64,000 nucleotides of DNA from Bradyrhizobium sp. CCBAU 53351 (GCF_015291745.1 NZ_CP030060.1:186001-250000); one strand, 5' to 3'; positions 18,753 through 28,705 are shown, counted from the first letter of the stretch. Notes: generated from the sequence alone by a model not told the origin. A program made the numbers and translations.

Positions 18753-19859
18753 TCACTTGAAGAGTTGAACCAGGCCGAGGCTCATCGCGAGCAGAAGTAT
18801 CAGAGACAAGGTCACCGCAATCGTGACTTTCCCGCCGGCCTTCGAAAGCACCCGGATATCGACACCCAGCCCGAGTGCGGACATGGAGACTACGGTTAGC
18901 ACGCTGGCGAGCTTCGCAACGGGGGCGGCAACGCTGCTGGGTATGATCTGCAACGAACGAAGGCCGGCCAGTACCAAGAAGCCGATGATGAACCAAGGTA
19001 CCAATTTGATGAGGTTAATGCGCTTGCCGGGCGCGACTTCGCCACGCAGGCGTGGTGCGACAAGCGACAAGCCGACCACCAACGGCCCTAGCATGAGGAC
19101 CCGAACGAGCTTCACCACGGTGCCAATTTGAGTGCTGACGATTCCTGCCGGAACGGTCGCGGCAAGCACCTGGGGAACGGCGTACACGGTGAGGCCGGCG
19201 AGAATCCCGTACTGAGTAGCCGAGAGCTCCAAGAGTGGAATGAGCAGTGGAAGCCCGAGCACCATCAGCACGCCAAGGACCGCGGTGAAGGAAATCGATG
19301 ACGCGATATCATCGCCATCTGCCCCTATAACGGGGGCGACCGCGGCGATCGCGGAATTGCCGCAAATGGAATTTCCGGAGGCGATCAGGAGCGAAAGCTT
19401 AGTGGGTAGGCCGAGCATGCGGCTGAGGCCGAAACTCACGGCAAGCGTGACCGCAACCGTTCCGACGATCGCGGCAATCAGAAATAATCCGGAAGGCAGG
19501 ATTGCCCCAAAGCTGATCGAGGCCCCGAGCAGCATCACGGCCACTTCGAGAAGTTGTTTCGCGCTGAAGGCGATTCCGACCTTCCAGCGCTCGGAAGTAG
19601 TTGAGACGCTGCGGATCATCATCCCGAGCAGGATGGCGATGACCAAGGCTTCAACATAGGGATGTTGGAAGATGTGCTCCTCGGCCTCCTGGATTCCAAT
19701 CGACAGCAGCGTCAGGAGCACGCATAAGAGGATGCCGGGAAGCAATGCAACCAAACGACCGGCAGGCGCGTCTACCTTGCTCGATTTGGGAAGATCTTTG
19801 CATGGAGCCATGAGTCCCTCGCCAGCCGACAAGGCTATGCCCGAGAACCAAGGGCTCAT
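18753..19859 (-). CDS. YeiH-family membrane transporter (putative sulfate exporter family)
   Basis: A 368-residue membrane protein with about ten hydrophobic segments, matching the YeiH/UPF0324 family. Family-specific stretches are EALVIAILLGMMIRS, the SGNSICGNSAIAAVAPVIGAD block and the ALGLGVDIRVLSKAGG segment near the end. The family is named putative sulfate exporters from its occurrence with sulfonate-degradation genes, but few members have been tested. An alternative start at 19811 would shorten it by sixteen residues. It diverges from a LysR gene 38 bases away, the usual arrangement for a regulated target. Confidence 0.85.
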   Translation of the reverse strand: MSPWFSGIALSAGEGLMAPCKDLPKSSKVDAPAGRLVALLPGILLCVLLTLLSIGIQEAEEHIFQHPYVEALVIAILLGMMIRSVSTTSERWKVGIAFSAKQLLEVAVMLLGASISFGAILPSGLFLIAAIVGTVAVTLAVSFGLSRMLGLPTKLSLLIASGNSICGNSAIAAVAPVIGADGDDIASSISFTAVLGVLMVLGLPLLIPLLELSATQYGILAGLTVYAVPQVLAATVPAGIVSTQIGTVVKLVRVLMLGPLVVGLSLVAPRLRGEVAPGKRINLIKLVPWFIIGFLVLAGLRSLQIIPSSVAAPVAKLASVLTVVSMSALGLGVDIRVLSKAGGKVTIAVTLSLILLLAMSLGLVQLFK

Positions 19860-19897
19860 AACAGTAGAATTTTGATCTAGGCCGATAAGCAGGCGTT

Positions 19898-20788
19898 ATG
19901 CCAATGAATTTGCATTTCCTCCGCTTCTTTACCACCGTCGCTGAGGCTGGAAGCTTTTCGCGAGCAGCGGACATCTTGCGCGTTAGCCAGCCCGCGGTCT
20001 CGAAAGGAGTACGCGATTTCGAACTGCAAGTGGGCTGTCGCTTGCTGGATCGTACATCGAAAGGAGTACGTACGACCCGCGAGGGGCGGGCACTTCTCAG
20101 GCACGCAGAAAATCTGTTCGCTGCCGAGCGGGCCGCCGAAGAGGAACTGTCGTCGCTGCGCAACCTCGCGAGCGGATCGCTTCACATCGGGGCAAGCACC
20201 ACGATCGCGACCTACATGATCGCTGAGTACATAGGCAGCTTCCGGCGCAGGTATCCGAGCATCGATGTGCATCTGGTAAGCGCCAACACGCGGGATATTG
20301 CCGGAATGATGCGCGCGCATGAAATAGAGATCGCCCTCGTGGAAGGACCGGTCGAAGACGATGATCTCGTCAGTACGGCCTGGCGGACGGACATGATGAG
20401 CCTGATAGCAGGTCCGACTCACGCCTTCGCATTATCGGAAAATCACGTGTATGCGGCGGCCCTCGAAGATGAAATCCTGATCGTTCGGGAACCAGGCTCC
20501 GGCTCACGGGAGATCGTCGCGCAGGCGCTGTTGAACCATGGCGTGCGGCCGCGCAAAACCCTCGAAATCGGCAGCACGGAAGCGATCAAGCAAGTTGTCG
20601 CATGCGGTCTTGGTGTCTCGATCGTCTCAACATCAACCATTGGCGATCAGATCAAGCTTGGCCGGCTCAAGGCGATAAAAATGAAGGATCTGCAGATATC
20701 GCGCACGCTTTGGCACGTGGAAGTACGGGGACGAACCAAAATTCCTGCCGCGATTGCCTTTGAGCGAATCATAGGTGTCGCCCCATGA
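19898..20788 (+). CDS. LysR-family transcriptional regulator (next to yeiH)
   Basis: A 296-residue LysR regulator: winged helix in residues 1-60 (LHFLRFFTTVAEAGSFSRAADILRVSQPAVSKGV), a linker, then the co-inducer-binding domain starting near residue 90 (GSLHIGASTTIATYMIAEY). It is transcribed away from the yeiH-like gene with only 38 bases between starts, so it probably controls that gene and itself, much as yeiE flanks yeiH in enteric bacteria. The ligand is unknown. Confidence 0.9.
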   Translation: MPMNLHFLRFFTTVAEAGSFSRAADILRVSQPAVSKGVRDFELQVGCRLLDRTSKGVRTTREGRALLRHAENLFAAERAAEEELSSLRNLASGSLHIGASTTIATYMIAEYIGSFRRRYPSIDVHLVSANTRDIAGMMRAHEIEIALVEGPVEDDDLVSTAWRTDMMSLIAGPTHAFALSENHVYAAALEDEILIVREPGSGSREIVAQALLNHGVRPRKTLEIGSTEAIKQVVACGLGVSIVSTSTIGDQIKLGRLKAIKMKDLQISRTLWHVEVRGRTKIPAAIAFERIIGVAP

Positions 20789-21546
20789 CATCAATATGAT
20801 GGAGTCGCGGGATCGTCTCGTCATTCGGAAGGCTTTGCTGGACGTGACGGCGGATCAAAAAAGGCGAGCGGCGCGAGATAAACCCAGTTTGCGTCAGCAA
20901 CATCCAGAGAGCAACTTATCCGATCCACCATAGATAGCGAGACAGTTCGCCAGATGTCTGCTGCACTGCAATCCGATCAACGTCCGAGGGGTCCGTAGTC
21001 AGGACATCCCATCGCGGTTCTTGTGCCGACGCGCAAATTATTGGTGGTTGGCCGTTGGATGCAATGGTAGCGAGGTCTCGTTTTGAGCGGCCGTAATGGG
21101 AATATGTTCTCCGAGGGGGCGCCCCGACAGGATATTTTGGGCAGGGTCCTCTGTTGCTTGGAGGCTGAGACTGTGCCCCCAGTCCGCTCTCCGGAAAATC
21201 TGGCGAGTCGGGTGGGCCTGATTAGGTCGATGATTGTGGCCATCTCATCTCGAGCGCTCGCTTTGGCTGGCTTTGCGATCGGCTGGTCGCGATCTGGTCG
21301 AACGCGCCATCGCGATCAAGTCATGCACTTGACACGAAAGCCATAGTCATAAAGGCTGCTACCCATGTTAGTTTCGCTTTGCCCGCTGGATATCAAAGAC
21401 TTGCGCTTCTATCAAAATTGAGCGCCGACGGCGTCGAGCGGCAAGGAGCTACGTCGGAATGGTCAGCTAGGGCGTGACAATCAAGCTTCGAAGGCGAATT
21501 GATCAACTGAGGCAAAGCACTTCTTGTCGACGGGTGGGGGCGCTGC
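20789..21546. other. Intergenic, no gene recognised
   Basis: About 760 bases between the LysR and TrmB-like genes. Short overlapping frames on both strands (20977-21243 and 21083-21346) lack ribosome binding sites and recognisable domains. I see no RNA gene. It could hold regulatory DNA or an eroded gene. Confidence 0.5.
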
Positions 21547-22476
21547 TTGGCTCAAATCAGGAAAAATCGGGTGAGCGGCGATAAGCAAGCTAATCTAAGT
21601 GAGTTGATGCCAGACTTGCTCGCTCTGGGTTTTAGCGAGTACGAAGCGCGTGCCTACCTCGCGCTCTATGAGCTTTCGCAGGCGACTGCCTACGAAGTAG
21701 CCAAACTTGCAGGCTTACCCAAGGCGAACGCATATTCTGTCCTCGAGAGTCTGGCAAAGAAGGAGGCGGCTCAACCGATCTCCGAAACTCCACTGCGGTA
21801 TGTGGCGGTAGCGCCCAAGGTTCTGTTTGAGCGAATTGCGACAGCGACGAGCAAGCGCTGCGCAAAGTTGATCCGAACGATTCCGGCTGTTTCACAGTCC
21901 AACGACGGTGGCTACGTATGGACCATTAACGGCGAGGACGCGATCGCCGCCAAGATGGAGGCTATGATCGACGGAGCGAAATCACACATTTGGGTAAAAA
22001 CAGAAGAGAAAATACTGCTGCCGCACCGCGACGCGCTTCGACGTGCTGCAGACCGCGGGGTTGCGATTCTCATCATCCTTTTCGGGACTCAAGTCGAGAA
22101 GTTTCAATTCGGTGCGAAGTCGCGAACTTATCTCCACGAGGGAAACGGCATTCCCGTGGGAATCGCACCGCATCTTGTAACCCTTACAGTGGATTTCGAA
22201 GAAGCTCTGGTGGCGGAGATTCGTGCGCAAGGCGGCTCCTACACGCGAAATAAGCCGATAGTTAATCTTGCTGACTCCCTATTGCGGCACGAGATCTACT
22301 TCGCGGAAATATTCGAAATGTTCGGGCAACCGATCCAGAAGACGTTCGGCCCCGCTATTATCGAGCTTCGAAGGAAGTATCTTCCCGCACCGCAAGTTGC
22401 GGCGCTGGAAAGCCTTCTAGGGCTTACCGCGAGTCGAGTTGAGAAAAAATCCAAGCTGAAAGAAGAAAAGATCTAA
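21547..22476 (+). CDS. TrmB-like transcriptional regulator
   Basis: A 309-residue protein. An N-terminal winged helix (LLALGFSEYEARAYLALYEL, TAYEVAKLAGLPKANAYSVLESLAKK) is typical of TrmB, followed by a central PLD-like sensor region (MEAMIDGAKSHIWVKTEEKILLP). TrmB proteins are sugar-responsive in archaea; bacterial members are less studied. The start is uncertain: TTG at 21547, GTG at 21574 and ATG at 21607 all keep the domain. It precedes a LysR gene and the EhuABCD-like importer on the same strand, so it may regulate them. Confidence 0.8.
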   Translation: MAQIRKNRVSGDKQANLSELMPDLLALGFSEYEARAYLALYELSQATAYEVAKLAGLPKANAYSVLESLAKKEAAQPISETPLRYVAVAPKVLFERIATATSKRCAKLIRTIPAVSQSNDGGYVWTINGEDAIAAKMEAMIDGAKSHIWVKTEEKILLPHRDALRRAADRGVAILIILFGTQVEKFQFGAKSRTYLHEGNGIPVGIAPHLVTLTVDFEEALVAEIRAQGGSYTRNKPIVNLADSLLRHEIYFAEIFEMFGQPIQKTFGPAIIELRRKYLPAPQVAALESLLGLTASRVEKKSKLKEEKI

Positions 22477-22559
22477 CGCGTCTGTCGCGGCGATTGGCAC
22501 GCTTCGCCGGCGTGTTTCGCGCGCCTGCAAGGAGCAGCAATCTTAAGGGGGAGTTGGCT

Positions 22560-23483
22560 TTGAACCTTCAAAAGTTGCGCGCGCTGCATAGTGTAATCGT
22601 GACCGGTTCGGTCACCGGGGCCGCAACTCGACTTCATTTGACCCAACCAGCGGTAAGCCGTTCGCTGTCTGCCCTTGAAGCGGAGCTGGGATTCAAGCTC
22701 TTCAACCGGCTTGGTGGGCGCCTGGTTCCGACTCCTCAAGGAGAAGCCTTCTCGCGGGAATGCGAGCGTATCCTGCTGGATATCGACGATCTTACCCGCA
22801 TCGGCAAAGAAATCCGCGCCAATCGAGGCGGTCGCCTTCGGATCGTGGCAATGCCACAACTCGCCCGAAGTCTACTCGTGCCGGCACTGGCCCAATTTTC
22901 GAAGGAGTTTCCGAGTGTTTCGATTTCTTTGGAAGTCAGGGAAAGACGCGAAGTCGAACGTTGGGCTTCGGGACTTAGGTTCGACGTTGGGATAGTAATG
23001 CTCCCGACTCAATTTGAAATGTTGACGTCGCATTCCTTCGCCGAATTGGTTCCCGTTGCGGTGCTTCATCCCGATCATCCACTTGCGGCGAATAAGACGA
23101 TTCTCCCCAGTGATCTGATCGAGGACCGTTTTATTGCGCTGGACCGGACGACGTTGTTGCGGCAGATCGTTGATGGAATGTACGTACAAGCTGGCCTTGC
23201 CGCGAACATTTGGGTTGAAGTGTCGTCGGCGTTCATCGCGTGCCAAATGGTGGGAGCCGGAATGGGTGTGTCGATATCGGATCCATTCAGCGCAGCGCTG
23301 CTAGCAGAGCGAGATGTCGTGGTTCGCCCTTGCAAGACGTCGGCAAGGCTCAACTATGCTTTCGTCTATCCGCGCCATTCGAAGAAGACGGCGCAGGCGG
23401 TCCGGTTTTCCGAAATCGTGAGGAGCACTCTGGAGAATTTGATGGGGCGGTTCGAATTCGTGCAAGGGCAAACAATTCGATAA
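22560..23483 (+). CDS. LysR-family transcriptional regulator (upstream of amino-acid importer)
   Basis: A 307-residue LysR protein: helix-turn-helix in residues 1-60 (LQKLRALHSVIVTGSVTGAATRLHLTQPAVSRSLSALE) and a substrate-binding domain from about 90. I chose TTG at 22560 because GGGGGAG at 22546-22552 is well spaced before it; a more upstream TTG would add a tail foreign to the family. It lies 277 bases before the amino-acid binding protein gene on the same strand and is a likely regulator of it. Confidence 0.87.
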   Translation: MNLQKLRALHSVIVTGSVTGAATRLHLTQPAVSRSLSALEAELGFKLFNRLGGRLVPTPQGEAFSRECERILLDIDDLTRIGKEIRANRGGRLRIVAMPQLARSLLVPALAQFSKEFPSVSISLEVRERREVERWASGLRFDVGIVMLPTQFEMLTSHSFAELVPVAVLHPDHPLAANKTILPSDLIEDRFIALDRTTLLRQIVDGMYVQAGLAANIWVEVSSAFIACQMVGAGMGVSISDPFSAALLAERDVVVRPCKTSARLNYAFVYPRHSKKTAQAVRFSEIVRSTLENLMGRFEFVQGQTIR

Positions 23484-23608
23484 ATTGCACTTCTTCCGTG
23501 CAGTGCTGTAGACGCGCGGGTCGCGGCGGTACGCACAGCCAACTTGACCACGTTTTCCTGAGGAATCGGGAGGATCCGGCAAGTCGCGCGTCCTCGATAT
23601 TACAGCAA

Positions 23609-23624
23609 GTAATGCATCCATTAC
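23609..23624. repeat. Short inverted repeat before the importer genes
   Basis: GTAATG and CATTAC flank CATC. It lies about 140 bases before the binding-protein start and could be an operator for the adjacent LysR or TrmB-like protein. Six-base arms are short, so the evidence is weak. Confidence 0.25.
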
Positions 23625-23760
23625 GCTAATTGAATTGCTGCGGTTCCGAATAACCCTTCAGATATGTAGGATGCGAGTCTGGCTCAATCCAAACTGAGCA
23701 GAAGCCAAAAGAGATGCCGGTGTGTCAATGGCGACGCATTCGAGACAGATGAGGAAACAC

Positions 23761-24606
23761 ATGCTACGAACTTTGCATATTTTTCTAGCACTCGCTTTCC
23801 TGACTTTCTCGTCATCGAGTTTTGCCGGTGCCAGGCTGGACGACGCAAAGAAGAGCGGCCTTACCCTCGGCTTCAGCAACGAGCCGCCCTTCGCGTTCAA
23901 GCAGGCCGATGGATCATTGGCCGGGTCAGACTACGATCTCGCAAAGCTCGCATTCAACCGCCTTGGAGTAGAGCGGATCGAAGGAACGGTGGTTGCGTTC
24001 GGATCGCTCATCCCGGGACTTCAAGCCAAACGTTTCGATTTTATCGCGACCGGACTCTATATCCTTCCCGCGCGCTGCCTTCAGGTTCTCTTCACCGAGC
24101 CCAACTTCACCGTTCAGGAAGGTCTTCTCGTTCGCAAAGGCAATCCCAAGCAAATCCATAGTCTTGACGACATCGTCAAACACGAGGACATCAAGGTTGG
24201 TGGCAACATAAGTGGCCAGCCGACACAGAATGCAGTCAAGGCCGGCGTGAAGGATAGCCAAATCACGCGTTTTCCGGACATCCCCTCCAATGTCGCGAGC
24301 CTGAAAGCGGGCAGGATCGACGGGGCATTGCTTATATCGGTAACTGCACGCTGGAACGCAAAGAACGATCCGACCCTGGAAGTCGCCGAACCATACACGG
24401 GCCTGCTCATAGATGGCAAGCCGAAGCAAGACTACGGCGCATTTGCCTTCCGTAAGGAGGATTCGGAGCTTCGGGACGCATTTAATGCCGAGATGCTCAA
24501 GATCGTGCATTCTTCGGAATATGTTGAGATCCTGAAAAAGTACGGCATGACGCAGAACGAAGTGCCGGCGGCCGACGTCAAGCTCGATACTCTTTGTAAG
24601 CAGTAG
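23761..24606 (+). CDS. Polar amino-acid ABC transporter substrate-binding protein (EhuB-like)
   Basis: A 281-residue periplasmic binding protein of family 3. ATG 23761 is chosen because GAGGAAA lies just upstream and the product then opens with a clean signal peptide (LRTLHIFLALAFLTFSSSSFAGA). Family landmarks: GFSNEPPFAF, GSDYDLAKLAFNRLG, and PGLQAKRFDFIATGLYI. It heads an importer with two HisM-type permeases and one ATPase in the EhuBCDA order used for ectoine uptake; the ligand could equally be another amino acid or amino-acid derivative. Confidence 0.85.
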   Translation: MLRTLHIFLALAFLTFSSSSFAGARLDDAKKSGLTLGFSNEPPFAFKQADGSLAGSDYDLAKLAFNRLGVERIEGTVVAFGSLIPGLQAKRFDFIATGLYILPARCLQVLFTEPNFTVQEGLLVRKGNPKQIHSLDDIVKHEDIKVGGNISGQPTQNAVKAGVKDSQITRFPDIPSNVASLKAGRIDGALLISVTARWNAKNDPTLEVAEPYTGLLIDGKPKQDYGAFAFRKEDSELRDAFNAEMLKIVHSSEYVEILKKYGMTQNEVPAADVKLDTLCKQ

Positions 24607-24634
24607 GACTCGTGCCCGAAGCGGACGGTGACAG

Positions 24635-25318
24635 ATGTCGGCGCTCTACGAGGGTAGATGGCTGCTCCTTTCTGGTGCGGTAACGACGATGGCCCTTTAC
24701 GCGCTCTCGACAGTATTGATGTTCGCTTGCGCGCTCGTTTTCGGTATCGCCAGGACATCCAAGAGCTGGTGGATCCGAACCATCAGTTTGCTCTATGTCG
24801 AGATCTTCAGGGGCATATCTCTGGTGGTCGTCCTGTTCTGGCTCTACTTTGTTTTGCCGTTCTTCGGGGTTGCGATTTCCGCCTTTTGGGCGGCCACACT
24901 CGCCATAGGCATGTGCTTCGGGGCTTATGGAGCTGAGGTCGTCAGGACGGCGATCGGCGCTATCCCGCGGGGCCAGTATGACGCCGCCTTGGCGATCAAT
25001 ATGGTGCCATCAATGATGATGCGCCGGATCATTCTTCCTCAAGCAATGCTGTCGATGATACCACCTCTCGGTAACCTCAGCATCCTGGTATTGAAAGCCA
25101 CCTCGGTTGCCGCCTTGGCGACCGTTCCGGAACTGACTTTTGAAGCCTACTCTCTCAATATCAGAACCTTTCAGACCGTGCCGATCTATCTCGTTGTCAT
25201 GATCTTCTATGTGGCTGCGGCGCAATTGATAGGAGCGGCAATCGCGTACGCAGAGCGACGTCTCGGGTTATGGCAGGGTAAGCCAACGCACGGCGCAACC
25301 AGGGGCTGGTCGGCATGA
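24635..25318 (+). CDS. Polar amino-acid ABC permease (EhuC-like)
   Basis: A 227-residue HisM/GlnP-type permease with about five membrane segments. The EAA-type coupling loop reads GAIPRGQYDAALAINM ... RRIILPQAM. It starts 28 bases after the binding protein and its stop overlaps the next permease by four bases. Confidence 0.9.
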   Translation: MSALYEGRWLLLSGAVTTMALYALSTVLMFACALVFGIARTSKSWWIRTISLLYVEIFRGISLVVVLFWLYFVLPFFGVAISAFWAATLAIGMCFGAYGAEVVRTAIGAIPRGQYDAALAINMVPSMMMRRIILPQAMLSMIPPLGNLSILVLKATSVAALATVPELTFEAYSLNIRTFQTVPIYLVVMIFYVAAAQLIGAAIAYAERRLGLWQGKPTHGATRGWSA

Positions 25319-25974
25319 AGGTCGATTTCCAATATGCCTGGGAGTTGCTTCCGCAACTCGTGGTCGCGGCGCAAACCACATTGCTCGCCGCCGTCCTCGG
25401 TTTTATCGCCTCCCTGCTTGGCGGCCTCCTTCTCTTTGCGCTGTACAGCGCTAAGCACCGTCTGACCAAAATCTTAGTTCGCGGCTACGTCGAATTCGCA
25501 AGAGGGGTGCCGCTCCTGGTCCTGATCTATTTTCTGTACTTCGTGGGGCCTTCGGCAGGCGTCGTGATCAGCCCGCTGGTGACCGGCGTCATTGCTCTCG
25601 GCTTGCACTACAGTGCGTATATGGCCGAGGTCTACCGTGCCGCAATGATCGGTGTTCCGGCCGGGCAATGGGAGGCATCAACATCCATAAATCTCTCAAC
25701 GTTCGACACATATCGGCGGATCATTGTTCCACAGATGATCCCATTCATCATTCCAAATGCCGGAAGTTACTTCGTCTACATGCTGAAGGACACGCCGCTG
25801 CTCGCATCCATATCCGTTTGGGAACTCATGGCCGTTGCTCAGGCGGAAGGAGCCAGGCGGTTTCAGTACTTTGAACCCATAACGATGGTTGGGATAATGT
25901 TTCTCGTCCTCAGCATTGCCGGCGCGTTTCTCATCAACAGGCTCGAGCGACTGTCCCAGAAGGGATGGCGGTAA
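25315..25974 (+). CDS. Polar amino-acid ABC permease (EhuD-like)
   Basis: A 219-residue permease paralogous to the preceding one; the coupling loop reads IGVPAGQWEASTSINL ... RRIIVPQMIP. It overlaps the upstream stop (ATGA) and its TAA shares bases with the ATPase ATG (TAATG), so the importer genes are translationally coupled. Confidence 0.9.
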   Translation: MKVDFQYAWELLPQLVVAAQTTLLAAVLGFIASLLGGLLLFALYSAKHRLTKILVRGYVEFARGVPLLVLIYFLYFVGPSAGVVISPLVTGVIALGLHYSAYMAEVYRAAMIGVPAGQWEASTSINLSTFDTYRRIIVPQMIPFIIPNAGSYFVYMLKDTPLLASISVWELMAVAQAEGARRFQYFEPITMVGIMFLVLSIAGAFLINRLERLSQKGWR

Positions 25975-26753
25975 TGTCGGCCGGACCGTTCTCAGTACAG
26001 CTAAGGAACGTTACAAAACGTTTTGGGGCGTCCACGGTCCTAAATGACCTAAATCTCGAAGTCGGACAGGGTGAAAAGCTTGTGGTCATCGGTCCGAGTG
26101 GATCGGGAAAATCAACTCTCCTCAGGGTTCTCATGACATTGGAGGGAATCGACAGAGGCAGTGTCTCTATCTGCGGCCGTGAGTTGTGGTCGTGCGATTC
26201 GACCGGCGCAGCACGCCAAGCATCGGCCCGGCAAACACGTACGATTCGGAGCGATGTCGGCATGGTCTTTCAGAGCTTTAATCTTTTTCCTCACCTTACG
26301 GCGCTTGAAAACGTGACCGAGGGACCGATTCGCGTCCTCAAGATGCCGAAGGAGAAAGCCGTGAGCCTCGGAAAGGAGCTGCTTCGAAGGGTGGGACTGG
26401 AAGATCGGTGCGACTACTACCCTGCGAGGATGTCAGGCGGTCAGCAACAAAGGGTTGCGATCGCGAGAGCAATGGCGATGAGACCGAAAATACTCCTATT
26501 CGACGAGGTGACCTCGGCGCTCGATCCTGAACTCGTTGGCGAGGTGCTAGCGGTCATTCGGGAGCTGACTCACCAAAAGGAACTGACGGTTATCATGGTA
26601 ACGCATCAGATGTCCTTCGCGCGAGAGATCGCCGACAGGGTTTGCTTCTTCGATCACGGCCGAATTGTCGAGGAAGGAGAGCCGTACCAGTTCTTTTCTC
26701 AACCGAAAAGCGCGAGAACCCAGGCGTTTCTAAAGTCGGTCCTGGACGCCTGA
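25974..26753 (+). CDS. Polar amino-acid ABC ATPase (EhuA-like)
   Basis: A 259-residue ATP-binding subunit: Walker A GPSGSGKST, Q-loop GMVFQSFNLFPHLT, signature MSGGQQQR, Walker B ILLFDEVTSALDPEL and a switch histidine in MVTHQMSFAREIADR. I prefer ATG 25974, which overlaps the permease stop, over ATG 25965. It powers the two permeases encoded upstream. The DUF1989 gene follows 44 bases later and probably belongs to the same operon. Confidence 0.93.
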   Translation: MSAGPFSVQLRNVTKRFGASTVLNDLNLEVGQGEKLVVIGPSGSGKSTLLRVLMTLEGIDRGSVSICGRELWSCDSTGAARQASARQTRTIRSDVGMVFQSFNLFPHLTALENVTEGPIRVLKMPKEKAVSLGKELLRRVGLEDRCDYYPARMSGGQQQRVAIARAMAMRPKILLFDEVTSALDPELVGEVLAVIRELTHQKELTVIMVTHQMSFAREIADRVCFFDHGRIVEEGEPYQFFSQPKSARTQAFLKSVLDA

Positions 26754-26797
26754 CGATCTTAGTCTCAGCAGTCGAATTCCTCTTAGGAGACACTCAA

Positions 26798-27664
26798 ATG
26801 ACTTCCAGATCCATTTCGATGCCCGAGCCGGAGAATGCTCAGACTCGCCGGTCGGCGCGCAAAGAAACGGTCTACGCCGTCGGACAAATTCCGGCGCTCG
26901 ATATGGAATTCTACCAGAACGTTGGGTCCGGTGCTGAGAAAGTGTCGGAGTTGACGATCCCTGCTCGGGATGGCGGCGCGTTCGAAGTGCCTGCCGGGCA
27001 CCTCTTTCGGATCGTGAGCGTGGAGGGATCGCAGGTTGGTGATTTTAATCTTTGGAATAGCGACAATCTTTCTGAACACTTCTACAGCGGTAAGACGCGG
27101 GCGATTCATGCGACGCACATTTCTACTGGTGATCGCCTGTGGAGCAGCATGCCATACCTGAGGCCGATGGCGACTATCACTTACGACAGTCTGGGATGGT
27201 ATGGGTGGGATTCCGATGGTTGTGGAATTCACGATGTGATCGGAACACGCTGCGACCCTTACACGAGAAGAATGATAACCGGTGAAGATTACGATCACTG
27301 TTGCCATTCCAATCTCGTTCGAGCCCTATCTGCCTTCAGAAAGATTTCGGCGAAGGAAGCCGAGGGCTACGTGCACGACGTCATGAACGTCTTTATGTGC
27401 ACAGGCTTCGATGTCGAAAGTCACGAGTATATCAAAAAGGCAAGCCCGGTTCGTCCAGGCGACTTCATCGAATTCTTCGCGGAGATCAATCTCCTTGGTG
27501 CGCTATCCGCCTGTCCCGGCGGCGACTGTGGGCCGCGGGTCCCAGGGCAGACCCCCAAGTGCTATCCCCTGAAGGTGGAAATCCTTCGTCCCGCGAAGGG
27601 CGCGCTGAATGGTTGGAAGTCGCCTGAACCCTCGCCCTACAAAGGCAAGCACGGGATGAGCTGA
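26798..27664 (+). CDS. DUF1989 / urea carboxylase-associated family protein
   Basis: A 288-residue protein of the DUF1989 family. Visible features are a cupin-like early part (IPARDGGAFEVPAGHLFRIV), the DGCGIHDVIGTRCDPY and YDHCCHSNL cysteine/histidine stretches near the middle, and a GGDCGP motif toward the end, typical of a metal-binding fold. Relatives stand beside urea or guanidine carboxylase genes, but their biochemical role is not settled. ATG 26798 is preceded by TTAGGAGA. Its linkage to an amino-acid importer, and to a carboxylase-like set about 8 kb downstream, suggests nitrogen-compound use. Confidence 0.8.
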   Translation: MTSRSISMPEPENAQTRRSARKETVYAVGQIPALDMEFYQNVGSGAEKVSELTIPARDGGAFEVPAGHLFRIVSVEGSQVGDFNLWNSDNLSEHFYSGKTRAIHATHISTGDRLWSSMPYLRPMATITYDSLGWYGWDSDGCGIHDVIGTRCDPYTRRMITGEDYDHCCHSNLVRALSAFRKISAKEAEGYVHDVMNVFMCTGFDVESHEYIKKASPVRPGDFIEFFAEINLLGALSACPGGDCGPRVPGQTPKCYPLKVEILRPAKGALNGWKSPEPSPYKGKHGMS

Positions 27665-27957
27665 TTTGCGGAGCGCATTGTAAGAGCCGATTAACATCAA
27701 GGCGCTCGGAAATACCGTCGGCAGCTAGGCGCCGACCGGAATGGCGTCAGCCGTGCCAAGTTGACGCCGCGTTTGGGTTTGAAGTGCAACCGCGACAGCG
27801 AATTTCGAGATTATTCTCGTCATGCATGGTTGCAGGCGCTTTAGTAATTGGCGTCGTGGCGAGGCGTGATTGATAATTTGGCCCCATAAGCGATCGGTCA
27901 ATCCTGTCCGCTGTGGCCAGGCCGACAGCAATTGCTCATCGGTGGTAGGATCCGGAA

Positions 27958-28609
27958 TGTCCAGTGACGTGTCGAGCTTTCCCGCACAATTGATGCAGGG
28001 CTACGCCGCTTTCATGTTGGACCGCTTTCCTCAGGAACGACAAAGGTTCGATTCATTGGCCGCGCGCGGGGCAGTCACCGGAAGCCCTGGTGATCGGATG
28101 TTGCGACAGCCGCGTTTCACCCGAATTGATATTCAATGCGAGACCCGAGGAAATCTTCGTCATCAGAAACGTTGCAGCGCGTACCGCCCTTCGGTGTCGA
28201 GGGAGAATTCCACGCCGCCGGGGCTGCTCTGGTTGTGCTCGGTCACGCCCGGTGTGGGGCGTCCCCGCTTATGCCAAAGGCAAGGTATCGGCCTCACCAG
28301 AAAGCTTCACGACTCCATGGATGCAACGTCTGGTCCCGGTGGCGCACAGAGCTGGCCGTGTTGCGGCGGCCTGGACGACGATCACACCGACTTGGAGCTG
28401 GCTGCGATCGATCAGTCCTTGCTCAATCTAATGAGTTTTCCGTGGTGTGCGATCGCGTAGGTCGCAAGCAGCTCACGTTGCATGGATCGTATTTCGAGAT
28501 TGCGAACGGTGTTCTGCACATACGAGATCGAGAGACCGGCAAATCTGATCCAGCGTGTGCGGACCGTTTTACGGACGCGATTACCTGTGCATCCGGACGA
28601 TATCGATGA
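27958..28609 (+). pseudogene. Beta-carbonic anhydrase, decayed
   Basis: Pieces of a beta-class carbonic anhydrase are spread over several frames: QLMQGYAAFMLDRFPQERQRF from 27958, then GCCDSRVSPELIF with the zinc-binding CxDxR motif near 28095, the second zinc site LVVLGHARCG near 28230 in another frame, and the late LTLHGSYFEIANGVL piece near 28475. Frames change at least three times, so no functional enzyme can be made. Confidence 0.8.
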
Positions 28610-28705
28610 GGGGGCCGCTCCTGCGCCGATAGGTTTGAAATCGAAATCGGCTCGCGAATGGCCTGCTGCACATCCGGCAGATGACAACGACGAGAGGAAC
28701 TACCA

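Noticed and set aside
20977..21346. Overlapping short open frames before the TrmB-like gene
   Set aside because: They oppose each other, match no family I know and lack start signals.
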